Shown here: one piece after another, positions 42,705 through 56,181 of the stretch
How the letters are laid out: each line of letters opens with the position of its first letter
Numbering within the stretch: position 1 is the first letter of the stretch
Assembly: GCA_034190875.2 (NCBI GenBank)
Contig: CM067351.1
Location: 1,636,802 to 1,700,801 of the forward strand
Direction: 5' to 3'
From: Urechis unicinctus
Taxonomy: Eukaryota > Annelida > Polychaeta > Xenopneusta > Urechidae
DNA length: 64,000 nucleotides
Position numbers and translations under genes: made by a program
The notes under the pieces: model-generated
Seen by the model: only the letters and a program-made list of their open reading frames with translations
Databases searched by the model: none
What the model was told of the DNA's origin: nothing

Positions 42705-43099
42705 ACATTTCATGAACGGTTTAATGTGCAAGCAACCAGTTAAATCAGTCTTCACTATGTACCATGTAATAATTAAAGCTAAATATATCCTTATAGTGTG
42801 CATGATTAATACTAAGAGGACGCAGATGTTAATATAGTATGTTGGTATTGCATAACAAGGTTTTTAGTTACATTTCTTTTAAAAATAGCTCGCATATAGG
42901 ATGACTAGTTAAAAGGCAGATTGAATTATCTCTGCCATGGCATTGCATGTGGTATGCTGATGCAACTGTGTATGCGTTAAAAGTGTTGTGTTTAAACAGC
43001 CAAACTAGCGCGCCATTGCGCGCGCCAGTAATGTATGATCACTCATGTTGTTCATTCCACCAAACAAAGGCTAAACTGTAGATCACTCACTTGCTGTGA

Positions 43100-44180
43100 T
43101 GCAGCCCACCTAATAGAATTAATTTTTGTAGTTGTTGAACTACTCTATTATTGACCTGAGATGGGCCAATCTTCCCAAAAACAAATTCATGCCTCCACCA
43201 TGTAACAATATCGACGAGTGTTATCATTAAAGAAAATGAGGGGTAGTGTAATGAAACTCAAGCCCAATTGTTCTCAAATACTAGATACCGACGAATAGAG
43301 AGTAGTATCCGGCGGAGCTCTCAATTACTCAATATTGATGCTGAGTCATGATATCCATAACCACGAAACCTAACTCAGTCGGTAGCCCTGTTGATATTTA
43401 AGGAGTTTACCATGAGTATTTAAAGGAACATATACATAATATATGTTGAATGATAGATATTATTATACTTCCACGTCGACTCATTTTATTGCCGTTTGCA
43501 TATCTGCTGAAAGCATGGTTTGACACAAACGCAACATTGAACACGGACTTCATGCAGATATTCATGGGCTAGGGACGATAAATATAGTGTATAACATCAG
43601 AATATAAAACTCCAGGAAGCGATTCAACAATATCCGTTAACAGCAGGGAATAAATGATTCGCTTACTATTCAATTGTTGAGCAGCTTGACACTTTCAATA
43701 AAATATCATACGATTCCATTCAAATATAACCGCAAGCGGCCATGTATCAACTTCGCTAGTAATTTTATTTCTTATACTTTTGATACTTCTATAGATTTAG
43801 TTTTTTATCGCTAGAAACGCCTACATAACGACGCAGTACACAGTGCAAATTGAGAAATGTCAGTTAATCGGAATCCTTGGCAGAGTAGAATAGCAAATGG
43901 GTACGTTTGTTTTGTAAAATAGCGGAGGATAATTTTGTTAGATAACATAAGGACTGGTAATGAGATAGTGAATAACATCAGCCTGGAAGCAGTCGCGTGG
44001 CAGCACATCCTGTTTGTATCCCATAACTATCTTTTTAGCTGTATTGCATATTGTTACGAAATAGTATGAAGTTCTAAAAGAAACAGCAATCGAGATAAAT
44101 ACTGACTTGTATATTATTACTTGCAATAAATGTAAATAAGGCATGCATTATAAATTGTACAACACCGACCATAATATTTA
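43100..44180. other. Low-copy DNA right of the array, no gene seen
   Basis: Sequence begins abruptly after the truncated sixth copy. Only short unrelated ORFs of at most 68 codons occur, on the minus strand around 43.8-44.1 kb, with no family resemblance. I see no repeat copy and no RNA gene. Confidence 0.6.
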
Positions 44181-44373
44181 CATATTTATATATATATATA
44201 TATGTTCAAATATATATAAATTTATATATATATATACATATCGATTTATATATACATGTATATACATATATTTATATACATACATATTTATATATATATA
44301 TGTGTATAAAATATATTAATATATATATATATAAATATATATTTTTATAATATATATACATAAATATATACAC

Positions 44374-44404
<31 letters not shown>

Positions 44405-44416
44405 CATATATATATG

Positions 44417-44505
<89 letters not shown>
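44181..44505. repeat. AT-rich microsatellite block
   Basis: About 325 bp of TA dinucleotides broken by TATT, TACA and TATG variants, then a pure TA run at 44421-44492. ORFs of Ile-Tyr repeats on both strands are artefacts. Confidence 0.97.
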
Positions 44506-44560
44506 GTGCAGGTGTATTGGACCACAACTATCGCTCAACAGGGCGATTACCTTGGTCCGT

Positions 44561-44592
44561 TATCTTTTGATAACATTATCTTTTGATAACAT
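44561..44592. repeat. Two tandem 16-bp units with GATA-type palindromes
   Basis: TATCTTTTGATAACAT occurs twice in direct succession. Each unit holds an inverted repeat (TTATC, TTTT loop, GATAA), so GATA motifs face each other twice within 32 bp. It could be chance or a protein-binding site. Confidence 0.6.
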
Positions 44593-46507
44593 TATTATTT
44601 AGCAAAGTTGTCGGGAGCACACACACAGATTTATGGGCACGAGAGCGGAAGCGCCCCTGCGAATTTAATCCATTCACCTTACAAATGCACTGCTCTTTTC
44701 AGTGTGTAATGTGTTATAACTTCTTATGTTGTATGTTATGCAGAAAGACGACAATATTTATAAGAACCCACGATGGGAAGTGAAGATGAAGATTGCGTGT
44801 TTGGCTTGACTTGACTGCTATTGTTACCCAAACAAACCGAAGGTAATCGGACTATTTCAACCGAAAATCAAGATGATATTGTATAAAATGCACATTTTAA
44901 CGATCTTTCATTTGTTCCGAAGTCCTTTGTGTGTGCGAAATGAATAAAGCCGCGACAATGGGTTTTACACTGCAATATATTCCCGTGTTGAAGTTTGCTT
45001 CAGCAATCCTTTCATCACGTCGTATTCATTCTGCCACACCCGCTCTTGTCATCAGTCTTACGTTCCCTTGGACACGCTTGACAGTACAGATTATTTAATG
45101 CAGATACGCACAAAATGGGACCTAAGCTATACTAACATGCGAGAACACTCTGTAAGGTCTTGCTGCCCGTCATTGTTAGCAAAGATTCAAGTTTCTCTGA
45201 ATTCAGCTCAATACACTTGGGAACAAAACGACGGAATTTGACAGGCATTGTTCCTATGCGTTTGACAAACACCCGCCATAAGTCGTCAATCATTAATGTC
45301 GTGCTAATCAGTATATGAACGATGCGTAGTACTTTGTGAATAGAAAATAAATAGCTGAGAATGTTTAGCATTTGCTTGACCTTGAAGTATCGTCATAGGA
45401 ATGAGACCTGTCTATATCCGAGTGATATGCTCTGATTCAGGTTGTCTTGTACACAGTCCGACGAAATTAATCACCAAACAATATCGTCTTTAACCTACTT
45501 TTCATGGCGTAGCACCATAATTCTGGATTTGGTCTGTACTACCATGATGCTTTCTGCATCTGTTTTAGGATCAATATGTGCAGTTATCATGTATGCAAGC
45601 GGATGATTGGTGACTGATTTCATCAAGTACAAATAGGCTGCAACAAAAATGTACTTAATTTACGTTTTGAATTCAGCTCCATCCCACAAAGTGAGTTGAA
45701 CCCAACCGAATCTATGTGCACCAATTGCACACACGCCAACAAATAATACGTGTAAGGATATATCTAAGAAAGCGAACATTAGAATTATTTAAGATAAGTT
45801 TTCAATACAATGATCATTCAAATATTTAATACATCTGACACAACTAGATCTTCCTTTTATTTTCTTCGGTTTGAAATGATATCCAGCAACTCGATTCCAA
45901 TCGGGGACCCCGGTTATTTCCATGGCTTTTGTAAATTCCGATTTTTTTATTTTTGACTATAATACATAGAAAGCTGAAGACAGGTAGTACTTGTTCAATA
46001 ATATCAGAAACATATGGAGTGACTAGCTTATGGGGCGGTTCATTTGAATATTTGTGTGAACAAGGTTTTCAGTGCGCCTATATCGATGGATTATCGATAA
46101 TTTGGTTATCATTAACGCTTTACAATCGAGCACATAATAATATCTTTCAAGGTACACAAATAGCTATCATCGTGCGATCAATCTGTGCTAGATGCTGAAC
46201 CCTCTGTGTATTACAATGTGATATCTCACCCCTGTGATGCGGGTTGGATATATGAAATCAGGTGCAAATTTTGTGCTGAAGATAAGTGGGGGTGGGTTTT
46301 ACCTAATCGTGTTTGCCAATCATTTACAAATTAAACTGATATGGATATTCGATAAATTGATCCGTATCTGCAAAAGCCAAAGATTGATTTTGGGACCTTT
46401 CTGTTGCAAGTTATAAATTTTACCTAGATTATTAAACCATATGTATATGTGCATGTGTGGAGAGGGGTTTGGTCAGACCAGGATTGTGCTGGTGCAATTT
46501 GAACAAC

Positions 46508-46535
46508 AATAATAATGATAATAATAATAATAATA
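46508..46535. repeat. Short AAT/AATG microsatellite
   Basis: AATAATAATGATAATAATAATAATAA-type trinucleotide run of about 28 bases, imperfect. Confidence 0.85.
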
Positions 46536-47019
46536 CTAGCAATATTAAATTTCTTTTACGCTTAGTTCTAAGGTGGATAATGTTCTTGGGATACAAAATT
46601 TTGGCGTTTGATAAGTTGTATATGGTGCATGATTAATTGATAATTTCGGTGAAAAACCCAATAAAATAATCCATTTCGAAAGCTACAACTGACACCTGCC
46701 GATAAAGCAATCCCGACTGACGTACTTCTAGATGACGCCTAATAAGACGTGAGCCTCGAGTGAGAGCGGTGAGATTTATTTTGTAGCACTGAAACTAGAT
46801 CGAGTTAAACAACATTTGGGTTAGGTTAATTTGTATCAGTCGAGGGTTGACATCAATGAATTCCATCAAACAATAGTACTACACGTCACACGAACAATTA
46901 TGATGGCTTTTGCCATTCTTAATCCTTTGAACAAATCTTGAGTCACACCAAATGTCTATACGAGAAGCCGAACGGCAACTAAACATATATATATGTATGT
47001 CGAAACTTGCCAAGTATAC

Positions 47020-47105
47020 CTCGCGACGTCGACTGCGGGGCATCCAGAGGTCACGCGGAGAGACGTCGCTGCCGAGTGACACGTCATACCTTACATTGGT
47101 CCCCA
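47020..47105. other. Small GC-rich island
   Basis: About 85 bp with many CG dinucleotides (GCGACGTCGACTGCGGGG, CACGCGGAGAGACGTCGC) surrounded by AT-rich DNA. A 75-codon minus-strand frame (46879-47106) crosses it, but it starts at TTG and matches nothing I recognise. Possible explanations are a fragment of a transposable element such as an LTR edge, or a remnant exon. Neither can be shown here. Confidence 0.35.
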
Positions 47106-50100
47106 ATTATGTTAGTTAAACACCTTCAGAAGCCGAAGTATAAATCGTATCAACCCGTGATAATGCACAAATATTGAAAATCAACTACTATAATAAGCAT
47201 GAACACATTTGAAAGACATTCACTAAATGCCATTCGGGGGTAAAATGAGTACCTGTAAACAGTTAAACATGTACATGGGCATAGATAAACAATGCGCACC
47301 AGGGTGTCCCATGTACATGAGAACTGAATCATATCCTGCATCACATCGATCATCAATCGATCAAATCAGACTGTACACTTTCATCGCTCACCATGCCATA
47401 TCTGCATGTCATTTTACATTGCTATATGTACACCCTAACAGACCAGTCATGCTATAGACGAAGACCTCTTATTATCGACCGCGTATACACCATGGTAACC
47501 AACAGCAAATCAAACCGCGTCAACATAGCCACAATAACAACATTCAACAATATCAGGCAGTGCACTTTCATCGTGCGAATCAAACGTCATTTGCAGGCCG
47601 TTCAAAGCTGTCGTCAATATATTCTACTCGACTGAATACTGTTATTCCAATCAATTTATTCATACTCACCGAGGTATAGTATACATCATAAGAATGAGCT
47701 AAATCTTTACCCCTAACAAACAAATCCTCTATAAGTCGAGAACAATAAACGACCCCTCTGCCTTATCTCAGTTATGTCGTTTATATGTCATATCAAACTA
47801 CGTGACAACCTAGCCCATTAATAAAACAAACGTCCTCTTCGTGACTCAAACTTAGTGTGCGTTACTTTCATCATCAAAACAATTTGACACAACAACCATT
47901 ATCCAACTGATAAATATTAAAATCAAAGATATCCATGAGCTAAGAGTCTCTGTGGCTTTTTGGCTTTGCTGTTTTTGATTCATCTGTCAAATTGGAAATG
48001 TACTGCGTTATGTGACCTTCCTTCAAGTTATGGTTTCAATCATGTAGCTGATGTAGTTCAGGAATTCGTGTTGAAAAAAACATTTCAATAAAGCGACATA
48101 AAGACAACGTGCCGACAATCAATATTCTATCGAGTCACAGTGTGTCTTAATAGATGAGGGTTTACGCGAAGACACATATTCGAAAGTAATTGGTGCTCCC
48201 TTGGACCTGCCTAAGAGCTACCAGGTGACTGTCAAGTAGGTTGAAAGTAATTTCATAATGAGTGTTGCACCCGAAGAAACAGTTAAGTGGTTTTGCAACA
48301 CATACCTCTGAGGTAGGAAGGGAAGACGGAAGACGAAGCATCTCTCGAGATGGCAATGTAAACTTCTTTCACGTTCGTATGCTAAAATATGTATCGGTCC
48401 CTATTTATCGCGAAGTTTCTCCACTATTTTGATTGAAGGAAGAAATGACACGATCAAAAACATATAACAGTTCCGTGGCTGACTCGTGCTGCTGCAGGCA
48501 TATATGTAAACTGTCTTTTAATACCAAACTTGCGTCTGTAAATTTAGGTAAATCGTTTCAAAAACGTCTTTCACCAGTTATAGGCTAAAGCGTAGCCTCT
48601 TTTATGAGAAATCTTATGTTTGCAATTCAGTGTCAATCCCGGCTTGTTGGCGTGATAAGCGGTATGACGCATTATTATTCAGAAGCACCCATGTATTGCT
48701 GTTATCATCCATCTAGCAGACAATTTTCCATTTAATGAAAGACAAAGCCCATCAGGCTTTCCATATCATTAAACCTCGCCCATCATAACACAAAATCCAC
48801 ACGGACAGTAGCAAATCGAATCGATTTCTCCGTAATTGCTGTTACAAATCATTGTGTTGTTTTGCAATGATCCAATACAAAGAATTGTAAGATATCACAC
48901 AAATATGGACATACGGAATTAAGCAAGATGAACTATTATTCAAGGTAACACAATTACGATCATAGGTCAAGTTATATCCTGCATATTGCATATCTTTTTA
49001 GCACATAGATGATGAACGGAATTATAGTTGGAAAACTTTCGTTGTTATCTGTGGTTTAGTTTTTACAGCGTGAGTTGACGATTGCAGTCAAACACGAAAA
49101 TATCATTACAAGTAAGCTTAGGGTATTCTATTTAGAACAGAATATATCTACGATAAGAGATATCGTTAAAAATCTGAAAAGTATCATTTAAAATGCCAAA
49201 AGTAAGCAAACCGTTTAAATCTAACATGCTTACATGATGCATGTCGTTGTTAAGACAGGGTTTTCATTAGCAATTTAGTTTCCTAAGTAACGTATGCCAT
49301 TACTGCTTACGGCACACACACCACCACAAGCATATACCAATGATGCACAATCCAAATTAAAAAAATGCATCCGACATATAAGATTCTCGATGGAAAACTT
49401 GTCTGGAATTGAATAAAGCTAAGTCTTAGATTCAATCTTTCACATTTCAGCAAAGATGCCAGCCGTGGGTTGTTCTATAAGTACATTAATTTATGGCTAG
49501 TGGTAGTAAATTCCGCCGATCGTTTTGTTAAATTGAATGGTACTAGGTAGATACGTAAAAACAAAGTATAACTTCAATCACAATGGAACAAAATTAATTA
49601 AGGCATAGGTTTTGGCAGTTACGTAGTCATTCCTCAAGGTGGTGATAATTTGCATCCAATACGGTCTGTATTCCTAACATTATTGAGAAAGCGGTATGAT
49701 AATTTGTACATAACAGCAGAGCATCATTACTGAATCGTCAGCATGCCTTTACTCTGCTACTGTTCCAGGAATGGCTCTGTAGAAAGGATGACTTTTCATG
49801 GTAGTTTGCAGTGCATGCCTACCGTTTAGTTTATCATATTAACACGTGGATAACATTGACACGCGTAGAACTTTTACAGAAAACTACAGTCACCACGGAA
49901 GCCGATAGTTACTAGTCATCGCCTAATAATTTGCTTCAGTATAGAGCAGAATTTCCACGTGCGTATGATGTAATATTAATGCCATGCATGTCATAACCAC
50001 AACAAGTTCGGTTAATGTCCTCATTTACTTACATAACTGCACACGAAATACCCTACGCAAATAAATCTTTTCTACAAGATTGGCAGAAGTAAAGCTTAAG

Positions 50101-50335
50101 ACGTCCACGGACTACATTGATCCAACAAGCTTGCTGATCGTCAGCAGAAATTCAGCGTGATGACGGCGGTATAGCGCTGTGGTAACAAATATATACGCTG
50201 CCTAATTTTGCATAGTATCATCTCACGAGGATGTGTGAGATCTTTGACACATTAAGCCGGTGGCAGACCCAATAGCAAATGATCAACCTAGAACTTTGAA
50301 GCAGATGTTAACCGATGGTACATGTCAAACAGGCG

Positions 50336-52249
<1,914 letters not shown>

Positions 52250-52734
52250 GCTGTATTGAGCTGTGTCATTTCTTTGCATAACGTTAGCAATAGCAACCCA
52301 ATTCATGGGTACTGTCAATTAGTACGATCTATAAGTGAATTTTCCGTGCCTCGTGGGGCAGTTGATGCAGTGTGCATATAAAGAGGATCGCTTAAAGCAG
52401 AATGGATTAGACATAATCTCCCAATGCATGTAAACTACCATGTTCCCCTTAATAAGTGATAACCTCTGCATCCATAAACGGATTATGATGATCTAAGTTA
52501 TTGTTATTAAATAGTGTGGTATAAACCCCATCCATTTACAATACTCTACTATAACCGTTTTCCTTCATAAGCAATGTGAACCATGGTCTGACACTAGGGT
52601 TCCCCGGCGTTCGCCGTAGGACGTTGTTGCACTGGTTTTTAGAAGTCGTTCTGTGAAATACCGTCTTTATACTGTAGGGTCACGTTTGGTCCAAAGTTTT
52701 GCTAGGTTTGTGTCCTTGCGCTGAAGCTGGAAGA

Positions 52735-53028
52735 GCCGGTTCTCGTGATGTAGTGGTATGCGGCGTTGCCTTTCGACGCAGCAGTTGTGGAATCGATACC
52801 ATGGTGTGACAACCTGACTGGTTCGCCGTGACTCAAATTATCACGTTAAATGGCGGCCCCAATGAAAGGGGACTCACCCGATCAGGTAGCTTAATTGTAC
52901 TGTGCTGGACCTTTGTCCCAGCGGCGTTGATTTCGGAGCCAGGTCTTGGCAAATATGTTTGTGCCAAGTGATATCAACTCGTTGTTGAAAGTGACGTGAA
53001 ACACCAATATTACCATTACCAATTCAAC
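52735..53028 (+). mobile_element. SINE-like insertion with tRNA-type promoter boxes
   Basis: Copy A holds ~295 bp between GTGTCCTTGCGCTGAAGC and CCGTGGTTTCTAC that copy B lacks (B has GTGTCCTCGTGCTGAAGC closely followed by TTTGCGGTTTCTACG, near 57,726-57,780). The left end of this segment has a polymerase III type A box, TGATGTAGTGG (52746-52756, 10 of 11 to TGGYNNAGTGG), and a degenerate B box, GGAATCGATACC (52789-52800), at the spacing normal for a tRNA gene (~43-45 bases). The fold around the anticodon region (GCGTT, loop GCCTTTC, GACGC) is tRNA-like, but the acceptor stem does not pair, so it is not a functional tRNA. An insertion with promoter boxes at its 5' end and a matching empty site fits a tRNA-derived SINE. 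I could not define target-site duplications or a poly-A tail. Confidence 0.6.
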
Positions 53029-53799
53029 AATTTGTCTCCGTGGTTTCTACTTCATTGTCAAATGACAGTGGTCAGTTTTTGTGTCCTTCTCGATTTTGTT
53101 CCGGTTGTAGCAGCCCGATCATCTTGTCATGGTGGATTGGGATCTTCTAAGGCTCTGTTTTCAGGGACATTTCCCATGATCAATCCATCCAACGCTGTGA
53201 GCAAATATTGCGCCTCTACTTTGGCGCATGAAGGTATCCACTGGTGCACTCTTCACAGTGCCATCGGGAATCTCATCCTTCCTCACAATGATTACACTGC
53301 AGCTAGTATCCCGGAGAGTATCCACCTAAAAATCTGCCGAGCATGATGCTTTACTCTTTTTTAAAGGTACATTTCTTCCATATTATCAAAATTCCGTTTT
53401 GAAAGAAAAATTATCGGCCGATTTCCTGCCACGTTTATAATCGATATTCGGTGACCCTAGCTGTGATTATGGCCTGTGTAATGATTGATTTCTTATTTTT
53501 TACAGGACGCGGATTTTAACCCATACCAGCAAATTGTAGAGTTGCGCATGCGCAGCTACTGATCCAGATCGCTTTTCATTTTAATATTTTTTTAAGCAAA
53601 TTTTGGAGGCTCTTCCAGTGCGCTTTCATCAATAATTTGTTGTTCCCAATAACATCAAAGAATTCCTTTTTAGGAACTAGGCAAAAATGGAAGCAAAAAA
53701 CAATTCTCCAACAAATGCATCTTTAATATAACACGCAACCATGAACAGCATAACTCTGACATGGGTATCAGCAGAATTTCCTCTTTGATGATGTTGCCG

Positions 53800-54440
53800 A
53801 TATCTTAAGTGTTTGCCATATTCGATGAAGACAAGATTTCACACCATGCGCAATCTGTTAACTCAAATTATCGAAGTAACACGGTGATATGGCACCGATT
53901 GGCATTAGCAGACCGACATTCTAAGCCAACTCTGTTTTTTAACCATCCTTTTGTCGTCTTGTTGGGCGCGACATTGTGTCAACAATCTATTGATCAGACA
54001 TTGTGCACAACTCCTGGATACGTGATAGAGTTGGCTCACGGTACAGTCGAGAGCAACGGCATTTATCAACTGCTTCTGAATTACTCAGTCTATTAATGCT
54101 TTGAATCACTTCTCCGTCTCCAACAAGTCAATCAACCTTAGTAGGAAGTTTCTGAGCCTCCAGATATATTGCTCTGGGCCTTCACTTGTTGACGATATTA
54201 ATTCTTAGTAAGATCATATATTTATTACGGCGCTGTCTTCAAAAGATCAAACTGTCGAGCTTTGCCAATAAAGAGCGAATATTTCAAAATCGAAATGGAT
54301 TACTATGTATTCTGTCTTGGCCGTCAGCAATCATCGGTAGCTTCGGTCACCCACCTCTTGCGTTGCTATCGCTCTGTGCGGTTCTGTCTCGGCTTTACGC
54401 GTACTTTGCAATGCGCACACTCGTGGCTCTATCCAGCACA
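53800..54440. other. Copy A-specific segment with two ORFs
   Basis: This segment has no counterpart in copy B, where sequence related to 53,790 is followed by sequence related to 54,443. It carries a 95-codon plus-strand ORF (53809-54096) that begins at GTG after a stop and contains no ATG, and the start of a 147-codon ORF (54186-54629) that opens at a non-ATG codon. The residue make-up of both is not obviously low-complexity (the first includes VIWHRLALADRH and PFVVLLGATLCQQS), but I recognise no family. Options are an inserted element fragment in A, a deletion in B, or an old exon. Confidence 0.4.
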
Positions 54441-55784
54441 AACGATGAACAATCTTCCAGAGTGAAAAGTAGCGATATTTTGCTTGCCTCCATCGAATAC
54501 CGAATATTCACAACCATAATAGCAACAATTTATCGAACCATCGAAAATTTTCAACGCCCCGCAGCAGCAGTCACTCCTCACATAGCTTTAGAACTGCCAC
54601 ACACAACAGGTTCTTTTTATATTCTATGATAGCGACATAAATATACTCGCTGGTACATTCCACTTCTGAAGTCCATCCGGGCGAGCTCGTCAATTGTCTC
54701 AGGTTAAAGATTGGAATGACTGGTGGATCAACAATTCTACGTCAAAAACTTTATCTCGTCTGTACATGATGGAAATAACAGTTAAAAATGGCGGCAGCGC
54801 ACATGGTGAATATGCTATCTGTGTCTAGTCAATATGACAGTCACTAATCCAAACAATGCAAATGTTGTGTTTTCAGTGATCATTCTTGTTTAAATTAAGC
54901 TATATAAGTAAATGTCTTAATTAGATTTTGAAACACCTTCATTAAAGACAAACAATACTCATTTGGTCGATCATTACTGAATGATTACAATAACATGATT
55001 CAATGACAATATAGACAATGGTTATTCATCATAATAGAGCTTTGAGTACTTGGCGGTGATGAATAAGAGGAACTTAAGTAATGAAATAAGAGACACTAAT
55101 TATGTGTCATGACAGTGAAGCGATTCCCCCATCCGAGCATTGAGTTGAACCTCATTATTCAGTGACTTTAGTGTTAATCTCCTCGAAGATGATAGCGCAT
55201 AACGTAGGTTTTTCGTACGGACATAATCCTGTATATTGAGCAGTGGTAGTCCATTTGATGCTCAGTCGATGTTTGGCGCATTCTTTCCATAGAGCTTCCC
55301 GCTTGTTTATCAACTGCTGGTTTTCTGTGGTCGCACAATCCTCCCCTATTTAATTGCTAGTTTGTGTGCATGCCACGTTCGCTGATAAAGGTAATGCATC
55401 GTGCAACAATTCCCCAAGAACACGATTGTACAACTAGTTATATGTATTGTGTACGCGTCTACGATATGATGATGCGTCCTTGATATGAGCCTACAGAGCG
55501 GAACCATTCTTATGACGAATATCGAGGCTTAAATTAAGGCACAGAAATGGGATATCAATATATCCCGGGCCAGAAACCCAAGCTTGATTAGTTAATAAGG
55601 TTTTTATAACCGTGTTTAGGGATTGCTTATTGTACAAAGACAGATAGGCAGGGAAACGCGAATATGAAGCTCGTTATCAGTGTAGACGAAATACGATTTT
55701 CATACCGAGTGATATACGTAAGGCATTAGATGATGAGCTAAAACCAGTGATAAAGGTTGATATGATTAACAACAGACTGTGAGA

Positions 55785-55970
55785 TTAAGCACTCTGTATG
55801 TTGGCAAATATCATTGAATCAATATTTGTGCTTGCCACCGGTCCACATCAGCATGATGAGCTGTGTGGAATGTATTTGCCTCCGGCCTCTCGAGCGTATG
55901 TTAAATAAATATAATGTGTTGCTGATGAATTGTCTTGTACACCGTGGTACTAGAATAAAATAAACAATGA
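55785..55970. other. Best-conserved block of the old duplication, copy A
   Basis: This block matches 61,057-61,245 at an estimated 85-90%, higher than its surroundings. It contains AAATAAA and AATAAAATAAA on the plus strand, which resemble polyadenylation signals. It could be the end of a transcript or a slowly evolving regulatory sequence. No ORF is shared by the two copies. Confidence 0.4.
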
Positions 55971-56181
55971 ATATTGTGGTATTAATATTTTCTTATGCCT
56001 TTTATTCATTATAGTAACATCATTCAGCGTTCATGACAGGTAAAGTCTATAATTCATTGGTGAGAGACAAATAATATGTAATTATCAAAGGCGGACGGAT
56101 AATTCCTATAAAGAATACTTACGAGGTTCATATCCTTCTCTGTTATTCCTATTGATAAAACAGATGAACAACACGTGCAGA

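Larger units (their letters stand above)
1..43099. repeat. Tandem array of a ~7.3-kb unit (macrosatellite)
   Basis: The same ~7.3-kb sequence recurs head to tail six times. The phase marker CATGCTTACAACATAAAGAG occurs at 1, 7310, 14575, 21433, 28817 and 36129, giving unit lengths of 7309, 7265, 6858, 7384 and 7312 bp and a sixth copy that ends after ~6.97 kb. Between landmarks the copies match almost base for base; differences are scattered substitutions, one-base indels and a few larger indels in or near the simple repeats. The left edge of the window lies inside the array, so the true copy number is unknown. No copy holds an ORF that looks like a conserved protein. The role is unknown; candidates are pericentromeric, subtelomeric or sex-chromosome satellite, or a non-coding RNA amplicon. 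Assembly collapse or expansion cannot be excluded, but copy-specific variants show that these are not six identical assembly duplicates. Confidence 0.97.
36129..43099. repeat. Array copy 6 (last, truncated, ~6970 bp)
   Basis: Homology to the unit ends near 43,097, within GATCACTCACTTGC, after which the sequence is unrelated. About the last 480 bp of the unit are absent. The final ~160 bp before the break carry more substitutions and small deletions than the same part of inner copies (43,020-43,090: loss of one TATG-type triplet run, CCACCAAACAAAGG for CGACCAAGCAAAGG). The segment at 37,965-38,020 is also unusually changed. TATG is at 38201-38337, GT at 40567-40597, the expanded minisatellite at 42473-42704 and the G/C hairpin at 43008-43026. 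Edge divergence of this kind fits the boundary copy of an array that exchanges less with its neighbours. Confidence 0.94.
44593..50336. other. Low-copy DNA with no recognisable gene
   Basis: Stops are frequent in all frames; the longest ORFs are about 80 codons (45132-45371 minus, 45953-46198 plus, 47393-47635 plus) and match no family I know. Several begin at non-ATG codons. Minor features are an AAT-type trinucleotide run near 46,508-46,535 and a GC-rich island at ~47,020-47,105, listed separately. I see no tRNA or rRNA. Confidence 0.55.

Noticed and set aside
1..43099. Ribosomal DNA array or tandem transposon
   Set aside because: I saw no rRNA core sequence, transposase, reverse transcriptase or terminal repeats in the unit.
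52735..52815. A functional tRNA gene
   Set aside because: The anticodon loop lacks the usual T33, the T loop has an extra base, and the acceptor stem does not pair. It is better explained as the head of a SINE.
55920..55960. Hammerhead ribozyme, prompted by CTGATGA at ~55,922 (and 61,192)
   Set aside because: The GAAA core and the closing stems are missing at the required positions.
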